Assembly: GCA_015063445.1 (NCBI GenBank)
Contig: SVUD01000026.1
Span: 1 to 26,189, forward strand
Reading direction: 5' to 3'
Source: Oscillospiraceae bacterium
GTDB taxonomy: Bacteria; Bacillota_A; Clostridia; Oscillospirales; CAG-272
Length of the DNA: 26,189 nt
Position numbers and translations under genes: made by a program. The notes beneath the pieces were generated by a model that did not search any database, was not told where the DNA came from, and saw only the letters and a program-made list of their open reading frames with translations. Shown here piece by piece: positions 7,801 to 15,595 of this stretch; within the stretch, counting starts at the first letter, position 1; each line of letters starts with the position of its first letter.

Positions 7801-10800
7801 TGAAGCTTATATGCCTTCTCTGCCTCGGGAGCGGTAACCTTATTCATAGTGAAGATAGGAACAACAACGCTTATTTCGAAGGTCTTAGTTTCCTTAACGT
7901 CGCCGCAAGCGATCACAAGGGTAAGAGTTACCTTAGCGTCTTCCTTAGGAAGAGTGATAACGAGCTTGCCGTCGGTGATAACTGCGCATGCGTTATCGGT
8001 GGTCCAAGTGAACGTTACCTTATCTGCGTACTTGATGGGAGTAGGAAGAGTGAACTCGAAGTCGTTGGTAACCTCGGTAACGTCTACCTTAACGAGCTCG
8101 GACTCAGCCTTTACCATATCCTCGTCGGTAATTTCGGGAACTTCGTCCTCTTCAATAAGGGTTGCAAGATAAGAGGTGAAGTAAGGAGCTGTTCCAAGGT
8201 TGGAGGTTGCGTATGTGCTGAAGTTGTTGTAGGTGCTGTTGTCCTGAGTAGCGATTGCTCTTCCGTTGCCGGAGGAAACGAGCGCATTCTGATCGTTAAG
8301 AGACCATGTGGACTCGGGAGCGGTATCTACAATTCTGAAAGCAGATGTCTTGTTGCTATCCTTTGCATAGCCCTCTATGTACTTAACGGTGTTTCCATCC
8401 ATGAAGTAGAGGTAGAAGGTGCCTGCTGCCTTATCTACAAACTTAACGAAAACGTCAACGCTGTTAGCTATATCAGCAACGCCGTTGATTCTGCCGCTGG
8501 TAACAGTTCCGTCAAAGTAGATGAAGCCTGCCGCGTTCTTACCAACGATCTTATATGCAACACCCTCTTCGAAGGTGTACATAGGAGTAAGAACCTTGTT
8601 GGATTTTGCGGGAACTTCAATAGTGAAGATCTTTGTATCGGTTGCTTCGCCTGCCTTAATGGTGGCGGTAAGAGTTACGGTAACAGCCTCTTTACCAAGA
8701 ACGATAACAAGCTTGCCGTCCTTGATTTCAGCGCCCTCTGCGGTCCACTCAACAGTAACGCCCTCAAGAGTAGCTGCGGGAAGGTCGATCTCGGTATCCT
8801 CGGAAACCTTAGTGTTAACGTCAAGCTTATCCTTTTCCATAGCTACCTTGTCAGCGTCGGTAACGTCGTCAAGATTTGTGATAGAAACAAGATATACAAC
8901 GAACTGAGTAACACCAACGTTTGCGGCATTGCCGCCTGTGATGTAAGAGGTCTTGGAGGTGGTTATACCTGTCTTATTATTGGAAGCATAAGTACCGAAG
9001 TAGAAGTCGAACGTACCCTCGCTTGTGGTCTGAGTAGAAACGAGAGTGTTTACTTCCGTATCAAACTTATAAGAAGTGATGGGATCCATATCGATGGTTA
9101 TATCGAGATACTTTCCATCTACAGCAAGGTTGATATATTTCTTAACCTTATCAACTGTAGCACTGAGATAGTACATGCCGTTTCCTGCATCCTCAAGGTA
9201 GAAGTCAACTGCCTGTGCCACATCTCCTGTTGTTCCGAGATTGTAGTTGTAGGTTGCGTCGAATTTACCGGTAAGGTACATATCCTGAGCCTTGGTTGCG
9301 TGATAGAGATAAAGCTTATAAGCAGTTCCTATCGCGGGGTTAGTAACCTTGTTTACAACGTAATTAGGCTTAGCCGCAACGTTAACGGTGAAGTCCTTGG
9401 TTACGGTTACGTCGCCAATTTTTGCGGTAGCGGTAAGGGTTACGGTAACAGCCTCGTCGCCGAGAGTGAAGGTAACGGTCTTGCCGTCCTCGCTTACAAC
9501 AGCAGCGGCATTGTTAGATGCCCAGCTGATAACAACGTCCTTATAAACGCCGCCTGCAACGGTAAGCTCTACGTCGCTGTTCTTCTTAACAGAGGTGGGA
9601 ACCTCAATATTTCCAAGCTCGTAATTGAGCTTATCCTCGGGTGTGCGCTCAGCATCTCTGAAGTTAGAGAAGGCGTCAGCGCTTACGGGAACAAGATAGA
9701 ATGCGTTGTTGAAGGATGTAATTACACCAACTACGTCGGCAAGCTTGCCCTTGTTATTGGTGTGGTTTGCCTTGAAGGTTTCAACCTCAGCCTTAGTAAG
9801 ACATACGGTAGAGGAAGAAATTCTTACGTAGGATTCCTTATTTCCAAGAAGGAAGTGATAGTATCCCTGATCAAGAGTCTGACCTGTGATCTCAACACCC
9901 TTAAGGGTTACGAGAAGACCGTCGTACTGGTTAAGAGTTGCGTCGGTAAGAGACTCTGCGTTAAGATAGATATCGGTGTAATCTACGGGAGTTACGGTCT
10001 TGATTGTAGTATCGAGGATCTCAACGGTAGACTTTTCAATTCTGTCTACGCCATAGTTTACGTTCTTGATACCGGTAACCTTAACGGTCATACCAACCTT
10101 GATATCGTCCATGGGAGCGTCTACGATATCGTATACGTAGTAACCGCCTCTGCCGCTCTCATCCTGAAGGTGAAGCTGGTCGTATTTCCAGCCGTTAGCC
10201 TTAGAAATGATACCGGTTACGATACCCTTGATGATAACGGGCTTGTTTTCCTCAAGTCTTACGTTCAAAGCGTAGTACTCATCGATCGTCATAAAGTTGT
10301 TTACGGAAGGAACAACACGGTCGAAGGATGTAGTATCGGTGTTACCCTTTGCATCGGTAACGGTTGCGGTAATGGTGTAGCTGATGTCTGTCTCGGGAGC
10401 CTCGGGAAGAGTTACGGTTACTAAGCCCTCGGTCTCTGCGGGAGCGATGGTGATAGTGTCAACGTTGACTGTCCAAACGATGTCGATAACTACGTCTGTG
10501 CCGGGTACGGTGTACTTAGCGGGAAGCTCGTAGCTCTTTGCAGTGGTGGAATCAGCCTCGCCGTAAAGAGAGTCGAGGTAATTGATTGCCATTTCTGCGT
10601 AATTTTCCTCTTCGGGAGGAGTGGTGGTGCCGTCGTCGGGCTTGTTTCCGTCACCGGGAGTGGTGCCGGGAGTCTTGTCGTCGTCCTTGTCGTCATCAAA
10701 CTCTATGCCGAACCAGCCGCCAACGGTTTCTTTAACGTTGTTGAAGCCGCCGGAAACCTTGTCTTTCATCTCTTCACAAGATGTCATACAAGCAAGAGCA

Positions 10801-10838
10801 AGAATCATAACGAGAACTAATGCGAGTAGTTTTTTCAT
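4881..10838 (-). CDS. Giant modular lipoprotein: OB-fold, Ig-like, trefoil-like and Cys-rich repeats (1985 residues)
   Basis: A signal peptide ends at a lipobox-like MTSC (Cys21), followed by an acidic/Pro linker (46-79). Modules in order: Ig-like 80-176; OB-fold region 185-392 (VIIKGIVTGI, HLQDESG, VGMTVKVTGI); Ig-like 400-488; trefoil-like unit 492-653; Ig 655-742; trefoil-like 748-895; Ig 903-993; trefoil-like 996-1152; Cys-rich 1154-1235; Ig 1238-1324; trefoil-like 1330-1474; Cys-rich 1476-1536; Ig 1541-1630; trefoil-like 1636-1797; Cys-rich 1799-1910; acidic Gly/Pro tail. The Ig units match the atrophied bacterial Ig type (VTVTLTATIKAGEATDTKIF). The ~150-residue units (KAYKLYLYQ, YYLxxxD, FxAYLVEI) recur five times; 'trefoil-like' is only a guess at the fold. 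There is no LPxTG anchor, so it should be held by its N-terminal lipid. It probably binds glycans, nucleic acid or other surface ligands; no catalytic domain is seen. The start has AAAGGAAA upstream. It is the last gene of a lipoprotein cluster. Confidence 0.93.
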   Translation of the reverse strand: MKKLLALVLVMILALACMTSCEEMKDKVSGGFNNVKETVGGWFGIEFDDDKDDDKTPGTTPGDGNKPDDGTTTPPEEENYAEMAINYLDSLYGEADSTTAKSYELPAKYTVPGTDVVIDIVWTVNVDTITIAPAETEGLVTVTLPEAPETDISYTITATVTDAKGNTDTTSFDRVVPSVNNFMTIDEYYALNVRLEENKPVIIKGIVTGIISKANGWKYDQLHLQDESGRGGYYVYDIVDAPMDDIKVGMTVKVTGIKNVNYGVDRIEKSTVEILDTTIKTVTPVDYTDIYLNAESLTDATLNQYDGLLVTLKGVEITGQTLDQGYYHFLLGNKESYVRISSSTVCLTKAEVETFKANHTNNKGKLADVVGVITSFNNAFYLVPVSADAFSNFRDAERTPEDKLNYELGNIEVPTSVKKNSDVELTVAGGVYKDVVISWASNNAAAVVSEDGKTVTFTLGDEAVTVTLTATAKIGDVTVTKDFTVNVAAKPNYVVNKVTNPAIGTAYKLYLYHATKAQDMYLTGKFDATYNYNLGTTGDVAQAVDFYLEDAGNGMYYLSATVDKVKKYINLAVDGKYLDITIDMDPITSYKFDTEVNTLVSTQTTSEGTFDFYFGTYASNNKTGITTSKTSYITGGNAANVGVTQFVVYLVSITNLDDVTDADKVAMEKDKLDVNTKVSEDTEIDLPAATLEGVTVEWTAEGAEIKDGKLVIVLGKEAVTVTLTATIKAGEATDTKIFTIEVPAKSNKVLTPMYTFEEGVAYKIVGKNAAGFIYFDGTVTSGRINGVADIANSVDVFVKFVDKAAGTFYLYFMDGNTVKYIEGYAKDSNKTSAFRIVDTAPESTWSLNDQNALVSSGNGRAIATQDNSTYNNFSTYATSNLGTAPYFTSYLATLIEEDEVPEITDEDMVKAESELVKVDVTEVTNDFEFTLPTPIKYADKVTFTWTTDNACAVITDGKLVITLPKEDAKVTLTLVIACGDVKETKTFEISVVVPIFTMNKVTAPEAEKAYKLHLYQAKLGKDLFFNGKKSGDYFATTDQLALAADVYLEATEGGYYLYCLDAEGKKSYLDMYEYTTDKVGIRFSATPGCVYFFDAELGILLSNIKTAKYDNDYYLGTYNTYNTLSANSTYYITGNNAANLGVSQFVAYLVEINCKHEFTTDCDTTCDVCGATRETTVEHTYTDDCDATCDCGATREAPHKYTADCDTTCDCGATRKPLAEHVDEAEDGTCDVCGSSMADVENALIEAAKAEIKLNTEYTSSVQFILTEKVGRVAITWASQSNAVVINGNVVTVKLGAEAAEAVLVATFKCGATKITEEYKLALAKAPTLDIMEVIAPETGKAYKLYFYQENLKTGYFVIGKYATYYYKLDATTVPADGTDFYLEATEGGYYIKFGEKYLTIYSGYQTSSPYSEIQEFQFKSEPTTVFVYNAELGTFTANVDSYNWVIGSYNENPNVDLKKLDDKGIFYVKLVEAVCTHEFSSDCDATCNVCAYTRDVTGVEHTVYDNACDTTCACGFVREVADHVDATNDNLCDNCSIDMKALYAERVEAAKTENALAEKMNAGTAFTVKTVTGAYDSVTITWTSDTAIIATVDGVTTITMPNVSGDAVITATYTCGTHSETVTYKVALLKVGTVVSVDYLVGKPFYVYSDKWSTYMLGTIYKPSSTAKVMDSTTNINDATAFYIEKAFDAEGKEITGEYNLYFLDAEGVKNYIIMTGTSATKFDIVTTLEGALYPTWSFDAEIGTFYNAGVYAKSATNSAYLVGFYMSSKTHYDFRTAKKGFTATGTTDYAALIVVNCEHVYAGDCATACGICGEEREATGAHTYDGCDDTACNVCGATREAVAHIYGDGCEDTVCDVCGATREAVGKHAYSSECDATCNNEGCSYVRDDAKDCVDTDGDKICDYEGCGKEIGADTPTVPVEPEDGKEEEVLPDEGEGEGEKLPDEGITEAPDEGITEAPDDSTVVGGGIANGGGVVLPSTPNP
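5109..5444 (-). repeat. Cys/His-rich repeat array C within the giant lipoprotein
   Basis: Four units of the pattern H-x-Y-x(3-5)-C-x(3-4)-C-x(1-2)-C-G-x2-R plus a terminal cap (DTDGDKICDYEGCG). Related arrays lie at 7134-7379 (three units plus cap) and 6231-6413 (two units plus cap). At DNA level the units are almost identical, for example GCCTCACGGGTAGCGCCGCA at both 5243-5262 and 5313-5332, pointing to recent unit duplication. Confidence 0.85.
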
Positions 10839-10931
10839 TGCGATTTCCTTTCTTTATTTTAATTTTTTTGGGAAAACGAATTTAAGCGCGTAAGACGATT
10901 TGCCAAAAGACAATCCGTCCTACTTATTTAA

Positions 10932-12404
10932 TTAATGGAACGTAACGTCCTTGAAGGAGAAGAGCTTAAGCTGATATTCTCCGTCGTAGTAGTCTACAAT
11001 TCCCTTCGCGTCGATAACCGAGCCAACGGGGAAGCTTGCCGCCGTTATCTGATTATGCGTTTCGCTGTCTACGAGAACTATCGTTCTGATAGTTATCTCT
11101 ATACCGCTTTCATCCACGCAGGTGATGGACATCGCGCCCATCGACGCGCCCTGCTGAGTGGTGTAAACGGATTTTATGCGCAGGTTCTTAAGAGTTGCGG
11201 TGCTGTGGAGCGCAACGTAGCCGTAATCGAGCGTTTTGTTCGTCGTGGTCTCGTTGCCTTCCTCGTCCGTTTCGGTAACCTCAAAGTTGAGCTTACCGCC
11301 AAGAAGCGTTGCCGCGTCTAGTTCGGGATACGCTCCCGTGTGACCGTCGCTTATCTTCTTGATGTTTTCGGAGCTTTCGGGATCATAGGGATCGTACTTG
11401 ATATCCGAGATCTGCCAAGTGCCTCCGTTTTCGTAGTACTGAACAGAGCCTGCGATACGCGCTCTGTTTCCTACCCTAAGAATGTTCTTACCGAAGAAGT
11501 TAAGATTGTAGCCGTAGAAGACCTGCATACCGAAGTAAGAGCCCGTCTCCTCGTCGTATTCCTCAACGTAGATAGTTGAGTTGTCGTATTCCTTAACTAC
11601 AACACCCTCGAACGCTACTCTTTTGTCAGCGTACTCGGAGATATTCATCTTAAGCTCTTTAAGAGTAAGGGTAACCGCTTCGCCGTAATAGAAGTCGGGG
11701 TCCTTCTCCTGAGAGAATACGTGAAGCTTATGGGTAACCGACTGGTTGATGAGCTTTGCGCACACTTCCTCATAGGCGGTGTCCGAATAGCTCGAGGATC
11801 TTGAAAGACCCTCCTGGAGAAGCTCGAGGTTGAGGTTTCTGTAGTCGGTCATATCAGCCGTCTTGTACCAAACCCAAACCAAGAATCTTTCGCCCGTTGA
11901 GTCGGGATTCCACTTATCGTTGTCAGACTCGATGATAATGGAGGTTGCCGCCTCAAGCTTGGATCTTGTGTACTTCGAAGCCTTTTTGCCCCAAGGCTCT
12001 ATCTGTCCTGTAGACTCGGGAGTATTAACGCCAAGATATCTTGCCTTAAGAATTCCGGTCTCGGAGATGGATTTGGGAACGTTGAAGTGAGTTGTGTCTC
12101 CGTCAATATAAAACTTAACGGTCGTTTCGATATAATTTCTTCCCGAATTAGGGTCGAACTTTACGCCTGACACGTAGTCAACGAGGGGAGGAAGCTCCTC
12201 CTCATTTTTGTCATCGGTGTTCTGGCTGCCGTCGGTGCTTTGATTGCCATCGTTATTCTGATTGCCGTCATTATTGCCGCCGTCGGTATTGCTTGTATCG
12301 TCATCCTTGCCGAGAAGCTCGTTTATCTTATCGCACGAGCCGAGGGAGGCGACGAGCATCGATACGACCAAAAGCATCAAGAGAATCTTAGATAATGCTT
12401 TCAT
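10932..12404 (-). CDS. Secreted thermonuclease-like (SNase) lipoprotein with OB-fold tail
   Basis: This 490-residue protein has a lipobox (LGSC, Cys24), a low-complexity Asn/Asp/Gly linker (about 33-68), and a staphylococcal-nuclease domain at about 93-232. Active-site positions are visible: Asp101 and Asp103 (FYIDGDT), Arg122 (LKARYLG), Thr128 and Glu130 (GVNTPE) and Arg173 (GERFLVWVW). The Ca-binding aspartate of the usual DTPE motif is Asn127. Two OB-like segments follow (about 250-340 and 395-490; VAFEGVVVKEY, VGNRARIAGSVQYY, VIDAKGIVDYYDGEYQL), reminiscent of the OB-plus-SNase layout of extracellular nucleases such as Bacillus YhcR. It should cleave DNA or RNA outside the cell. It lies between the solute-binding protein and the giant lipoprotein, which carries similar OB folds. 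The start has AAAAAGGA about 10 bp upstream. Confidence 0.87.
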   Translation of the reverse strand: MKALSKILLMLLVVSMLVASLGSCDKINELLGKDDDTSNTDGGNNDGNQNNDGNQSTDGSQNTDDKNEEELPPLVDYVSGVKFDPNSGRNYIETTVKFYIDGDTTHFNVPKSISETGILKARYLGVNTPESTGQIEPWGKKASKYTRSKLEAATSIIIESDNDKWNPDSTGERFLVWVWYKTADMTDYRNLNLELLQEGLSRSSSYSDTAYEEVCAKLINQSVTHKLHVFSQEKDPDFYYGEAVTLTLKELKMNISEYADKRVAFEGVVVKEYDNSTIYVEEYDEETGSYFGMQVFYGYNLNFFGKNILRVGNRARIAGSVQYYENGGTWQISDIKYDPYDPESSENIKKISDGHTGAYPELDAATLLGGKLNFEVTETDEEGNETTTNKTLDYGYVALHSTATLKNLRIKSVYTTQQGASMGAMSITCVDESGIEITIRTIVLVDSETHNQITAASFPVGSVIDAKGIVDYYDGEYQLKLFSFKDVTFH

Positions 12405-12443
12405 ATCGTTTTTTCCTTTTTAATTGGTTTTAAAGTGAACCCG

Positions 12444-12489
12444 ATACCGCGCCGCTCGGCACAATGCTTTATACAGAGCGGCTCGGTAT
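12444..12489 (-). terminator. Strong hairpin after the solute-binding protein gene
   Basis: ATACCGCGCCGCTC (12444-12457) pairs with GAGCGGCTCGGTAT (12476-12489), a 14-bp stem with one mismatch. On the minus strand no clear U-run follows, so it may protect the 3' end of the abundant binding-protein message, or allow partial read-through into the nuclease gene, rather than be a full terminator. Confidence 0.6.
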
Positions 12490-12562
12490 TAAATTTTAAG
12501 AAAACTTTCGAATTTTGTCTTTTTTGCTAAGAAACGTTTACCGTAAGGTCTTCAGAGCAAAA

Positions 12563-14032
12563 TTATTTGCCCGTCTTCTTACAGTTAGCAACACCCGTAG
12601 CAAGCTCGGTACCTGCCTGCTCTCTAACCTTCGTGCCGTTATAGGTCATGATGTTGTACATCATATTCTCTGCCTCGGTACGAGCCTTGGAAGAGCCGTT
12701 GAACGCGGGAGAGGTGAAGTATGCGTGCTCCTGAGAAACGGTGGTCTTAACGCAAAGAGCCTGAAGGTTATCAGAGCCGTTTGCAGCATCGAGCCAGTCC
12801 TTGTAGATAGGGTCTTCCTTTGCAGCGCCGATTACGGGAGCGTATCCGGACTGAATGGAGAACTTAGACTGGAACTTAACGTTAGTGGTAAGGAACTTGA
12901 TAAGAAGCCAGGAAGCCGCAACCTCCTGAGGATTGCTGTCCTTAAACAGACAGAGCGAGGGACCCTGAGAAATGGTCTTGGGAGCAGCTGCGTTCTGCTG
13001 AGGAATTCCCGTGATACCAACCTCGAAGAGCGCCTTATCATCAGCCTTAGGAGGAGTCTGGTAGGAAGCTCCGCCGGTAGAACCGATAACCATGAACGCC
13101 TTATCCTTCGCGTCGTTGGATGCGATGGTGAAGAGGTTAGAGGTGTAGGAATCGTCGTTGGTCTTCTGAGTCTTTACAAGACCGTCCTGATACCACTCGT
13201 TAGCCTCGGTGAGAATATCAACAGCGGTGAGGTTGTTGAAGGTGTAGTGATTCTTGGGGTCGATGCTGGTGTAATCAGCGCCTGCCTGAGCAAGTCTTGT
13301 GATGAACCAGTTGGACTCGGAGTCATATCCGAGAGGAATAGAATTAGGATACTTAGCCTTAATTCTTCTGCACACGGTCTCCATCTCTTCCCAAGTGGTA
13401 GGAACCTCGAGAGGACCCTGACCGTCATCGAACTCATCGAAGAAGGTCTTGTTGTAGAAGAGAGCCTCTGTGGACTTAGCCATAGGAAGCGTGTACATAG
13501 TGCCTGCCGCGTCAAATACCTTACCTTCATCCCAGTAAGCCTTAACGAAATCTGCCTGCTGCTCAGCGGTAAGACCCATGATCTCATCGGTACCGTTTAC
13601 CTTAAGAGTGCTGTTGATGAAAGCGTCAAGCGGAAGAACACCCTTGAGATCCTTGTAGATCGCAACGTGGTCGGGATAGCAGTAAGCAATGTTGGGCTGC
13701 TTACCGCCGCCAAGCTCGGTGTTGATCTGGTTTCTGAGTCCGTCGTAGTTACCGAGAGACTGATGAACAACCTTGATGTTGGGGTACATAGCGTTGAAGT
13801 CTGCAAGCGAGCTTGCAAGAACGTTCGTAAGCGCCTGTCCCATGGTGTGATAGAAGGTGATCTCTACAGCGCTTCCGTCGTATGCTACGACGTCTACTGC
13901 AGGAGGAGGTGTGGTGTCCAAGCCACCGTTGCCGCTGTTGTCGTCATCGTTTTTGGGCTTACAGCCAACCATTGCGAAAACGTTGACGATCATAGCAACG
14001 AGAAGCAGGACTGAAAGAAGAATCTTTTTCAT
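12563..14032 (-). CDS. ABC transporter solute-binding lipoprotein, family 1 (UgpB/MalE-like)
   Basis: This 489-residue lipoprotein has Cys24 after AFAMVG and an Asn/Asp/Gly linker. The mature part has the family-1 pattern: VEITFYHTMGQALTNVLASSLADFN at the start of the domain, YPNIKVVHQS, a hinge region YTLPMAKSTEALFYNKTFFDE, and PTTWEEMETVCRRI. Late motifs include AASWLLIKFLTT and the GYAPV region. It would bind an oligosaccharide or polyol-phosphate-like ligand outside the membrane and deliver it to the permeases encoded upstream. It is separated from them by 648 bp of repeats, so it may have its own promoter; TTGCCA and TAAAAA, 17 bp apart, lie just before its leader. The RBS is GAAAGGAAAAG. 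Ligand cannot be deduced from sequence. Confidence 0.93.
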   Translation of the reverse strand: MKKILLSVLLLVAMIVNVFAMVGCKPKNDDDNSGNGGLDTTPPPAVDVVAYDGSAVEITFYHTMGQALTNVLASSLADFNAMYPNIKVVHQSLGNYDGLRNQINTELGGGKQPNIAYCYPDHVAIYKDLKGVLPLDAFINSTLKVNGTDEIMGLTAEQQADFVKAYWDEGKVFDAAGTMYTLPMAKSTEALFYNKTFFDEFDDGQGPLEVPTTWEEMETVCRRIKAKYPNSIPLGYDSESNWFITRLAQAGADYTSIDPKNHYTFNNLTAVDILTEANEWYQDGLVKTQKTNDDSYTSNLFTIASNDAKDKAFMVIGSTGGASYQTPPKADDKALFEVGITGIPQQNAAAPKTISQGPSLCLFKDSNPQEVAASWLLIKFLTTNVKFQSKFSIQSGYAPVIGAAKEDPIYKDWLDAANGSDNLQALCVKTTVSQEHAYFTSPAFNGSSKARTEAENMMYNIMTYNGTKVREQAGTELATGVANCKKTGK

Positions 14033-14284
14033 TTTTCTTTTCCTTTCTTTTCCTTTTGTTTTTTATTTTTATTTTATTAAAAGCCGTTTGGCAATTAAAC
14101 GAGAGTGAGCAACGCCGCGGCGCTGCGGTGAAAATTTGCTTTGGATATCGGCAAATCGCCGACAACCGATTATTTTTGGCTATAAATTCCGCTTGTCGCT
14201 CAGCGTAGAATTCTACGCTTCGCTTACAAACAAAATTTCTTTCTCAAAAATAATTCGGCCGTCATTCGATTTAGCTGAGTCGAA
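14033..14284. other. Gene-free leader region upstream of the binding-protein gene with palindromes
   Basis: No gene is seen. The region holds the T-rich leader of the binding-protein gene and a TCGGC/GCCGA hairpin near 14147-14161. It also holds the perfect 18-bp palindrome AGCGTAGAATTCTACGCT (14202-14219), flanked by CGCTC and TCGCTT. That palindrome and its flanks resemble the inner hairpin at 3606-3623. Confidence 0.6.
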
Positions 14285-14686
14285 AAATTGTTCTCGGGTG
14301 CGTGAGTTTTTCAGCTCGAGCAGAGGCGTAGTTACCTACGTCAAGCGAGCGAGGGGGGTGGGATTGCAAGCGAAAAGATTGCCATTCCTTTAACCAAAGT
14401 ACCGTCAGCGTTAACCCAAAGTACCGTCTGTGGAATGGTGATATTTTTGAGGGAGATTTCCGCTTCACGAGCGAAGGCTTACAAACGCAAGTCGAGCGAA
14501 CGGGGTGGAATATCACCAAAATGATTGCCATTCCTTTAACCAAAGTACAGTCAGCGTTAACTCAAAGTACCGTCTGTGTGATTGTATTATTTTCGAGGTA
14601 GAATTTTTCATCACGAGCGCAGGCGTAATTACCTACGTCAAGCGAACGGGTGGAATATCACCAAAAAGATTGCCATTCCTTTAACC
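14285..14686. repeat. ~145-bp tandem repeat, about 2.7 copies, starting inside the permease 3' end
   Basis: Three copies occur at about 14285-14432, 14433-14578 and 14579-14686. The anchor GATTGCCATTCCTTTAACC recurs exactly at 14377, 14523 and 14668, giving periods of 146 and 145 bp. The last anchor includes the stop codon of the permease gene (14681-14683), so the 3' end of that gene has been copied downstream twice. Copies A and B also share CAAAGTACCGTCTGTG. Inner parts are more diverged and contain a TACCTACGTC hairpin-like element. Confidence 0.85.
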
Positions 14687-15577
14687 CTTGATGCCGGAAC
14701 GGGATACACCCTTCATTATGTACTTACGTAAGAAAATAAATACTAAGAACAATGGAATGGATACTACGGTTACGGCTGCCATTTGAAGCGGAATTTCGGA
14801 CTTTCCTGTTAGGTCGTTCATAAAGCTTGCGCTTCGGATACCGTTTGTGATAAGGAGGTGGTCCCTATCCGCAACGAGCTGAGGCCACATATACGAGTTC
14901 CATGCGCCCATCATCTTAAGAATGGTTATTGAAATTATATTTGGCAGAGCCAGAGGAATCATTACCTTCCAAAGATATTTTATATCCTTTGTGCCGTCAA
15001 CCTTCGCGGCAAGGTAAAGCTCGTTCGGAATCTGCATAAAGCTCTGTCTGAGCAAGTAAATGTAAAATATACTTACCAAAAACGGGAAGATAAGAACCTC
15101 AAATCCGTTTTTATACCAGTCAAGCTTGATTACCGTGATAAAGTTTGTAATGGTGAAAAGCTCACCGGGGATCATCATCGTCGCAAGCATTGCGGCAAAG
15201 AGCGCGTTTTTGCCCTTGAACTCAAGGCGGGCAAAGGCGAATGCCGAAAGAACGGTGATGATGAGCGAGAGTATCGTGGAAACGATACCTACGTAAAGAG
15301 TGTTAATAAAGAGCTTTCCAAGCTCACCGACCTTGAAGGACGTGATGTAGTTATACCAAACTACTTCCTTCGGGAAGAGGGTGGGTACACGGAGCTCATA
15401 CTCCGCAAGGGTTTTGAGCGATGAAATTATCATCCAGTAGAACGGGAAAATAACTATTATCGCCATAAATCCAAGGAAGAGATAAAGCGCAGTCTGAACT
15501 GCTATTTTCATAATTCTCTGGCGGACAGCGACCTTCTTGACGTCCTTTTCCACCATTATGCTTTTCGTTTGTTCCAT
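14681..15577 (-). CDS. Carbohydrate ABC transporter permease (UgpE/MalG-like)
   Basis: This 298-residue inner-membrane protein has multiple hydrophobic segments, beginning with the helix near 32-52 (LYLFLGFMAIIVIFPFYWMI). The EAA-type loop that contacts the ATPase is visible as YLAAKVDGTKDIKYLWKVMI. It ends with VSRSGIKG, typical of MalG-type permeases. It pairs with the adjacent UgpA/MalF-like permease to form the channel. AAGGAGGAG precedes the ATG and the gap to the upstream permease gene is 18 bp, so the genes are co-transcribed. Its last codons form the first unit of the 145-bp tandem repeat. Confidence 0.94.
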   Translation of the reverse strand: MEQTKSIMVEKDVKKVAVRQRIMKIAVQTALYLFLGFMAIIVIFPFYWMIISSLKTLAEYELRVPTLFPKEVVWYNYITSFKVGELGKLFINTLYVGIVSTILSLIITVLSAFAFARLEFKGKNALFAAMLATMMIPGELFTITNFITVIKLDWYKNGFEVLIFPFLVSIFYIYLLRQSFMQIPNELYLAAKVDGTKDIKYLWKVMIPLALPNIISITILKMMGAWNSYMWPQLVADRDHLLITNGIRSASFMNDLTGKSEIPLQMAAVTVVSIPLFLVFIFLRKYIMKGVSRSGIKG

Positions 15578-15595
15578 TTTGCACTCCTCCTTCCT

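Noticed and set aside
7800..10424. An 874-codon open frame on the plus strand antisense to the giant lipoprotein gene (also one at 5982-7061)
   Set aside because: The product is Ser/Cys/Asn/Val-rich without domains, has no RBS, and is the expected shadow of a Thr/Ala/Val-rich repetitive gene; the minus-strand frame has a signal peptide and recognisable modules.
12515..14014. A 499-codon plus-strand frame antisense to the solute-binding protein gene
   Set aside because: No recognisable domain or RBS; the opposite strand encodes a clear family-1 binding protein with lipobox.
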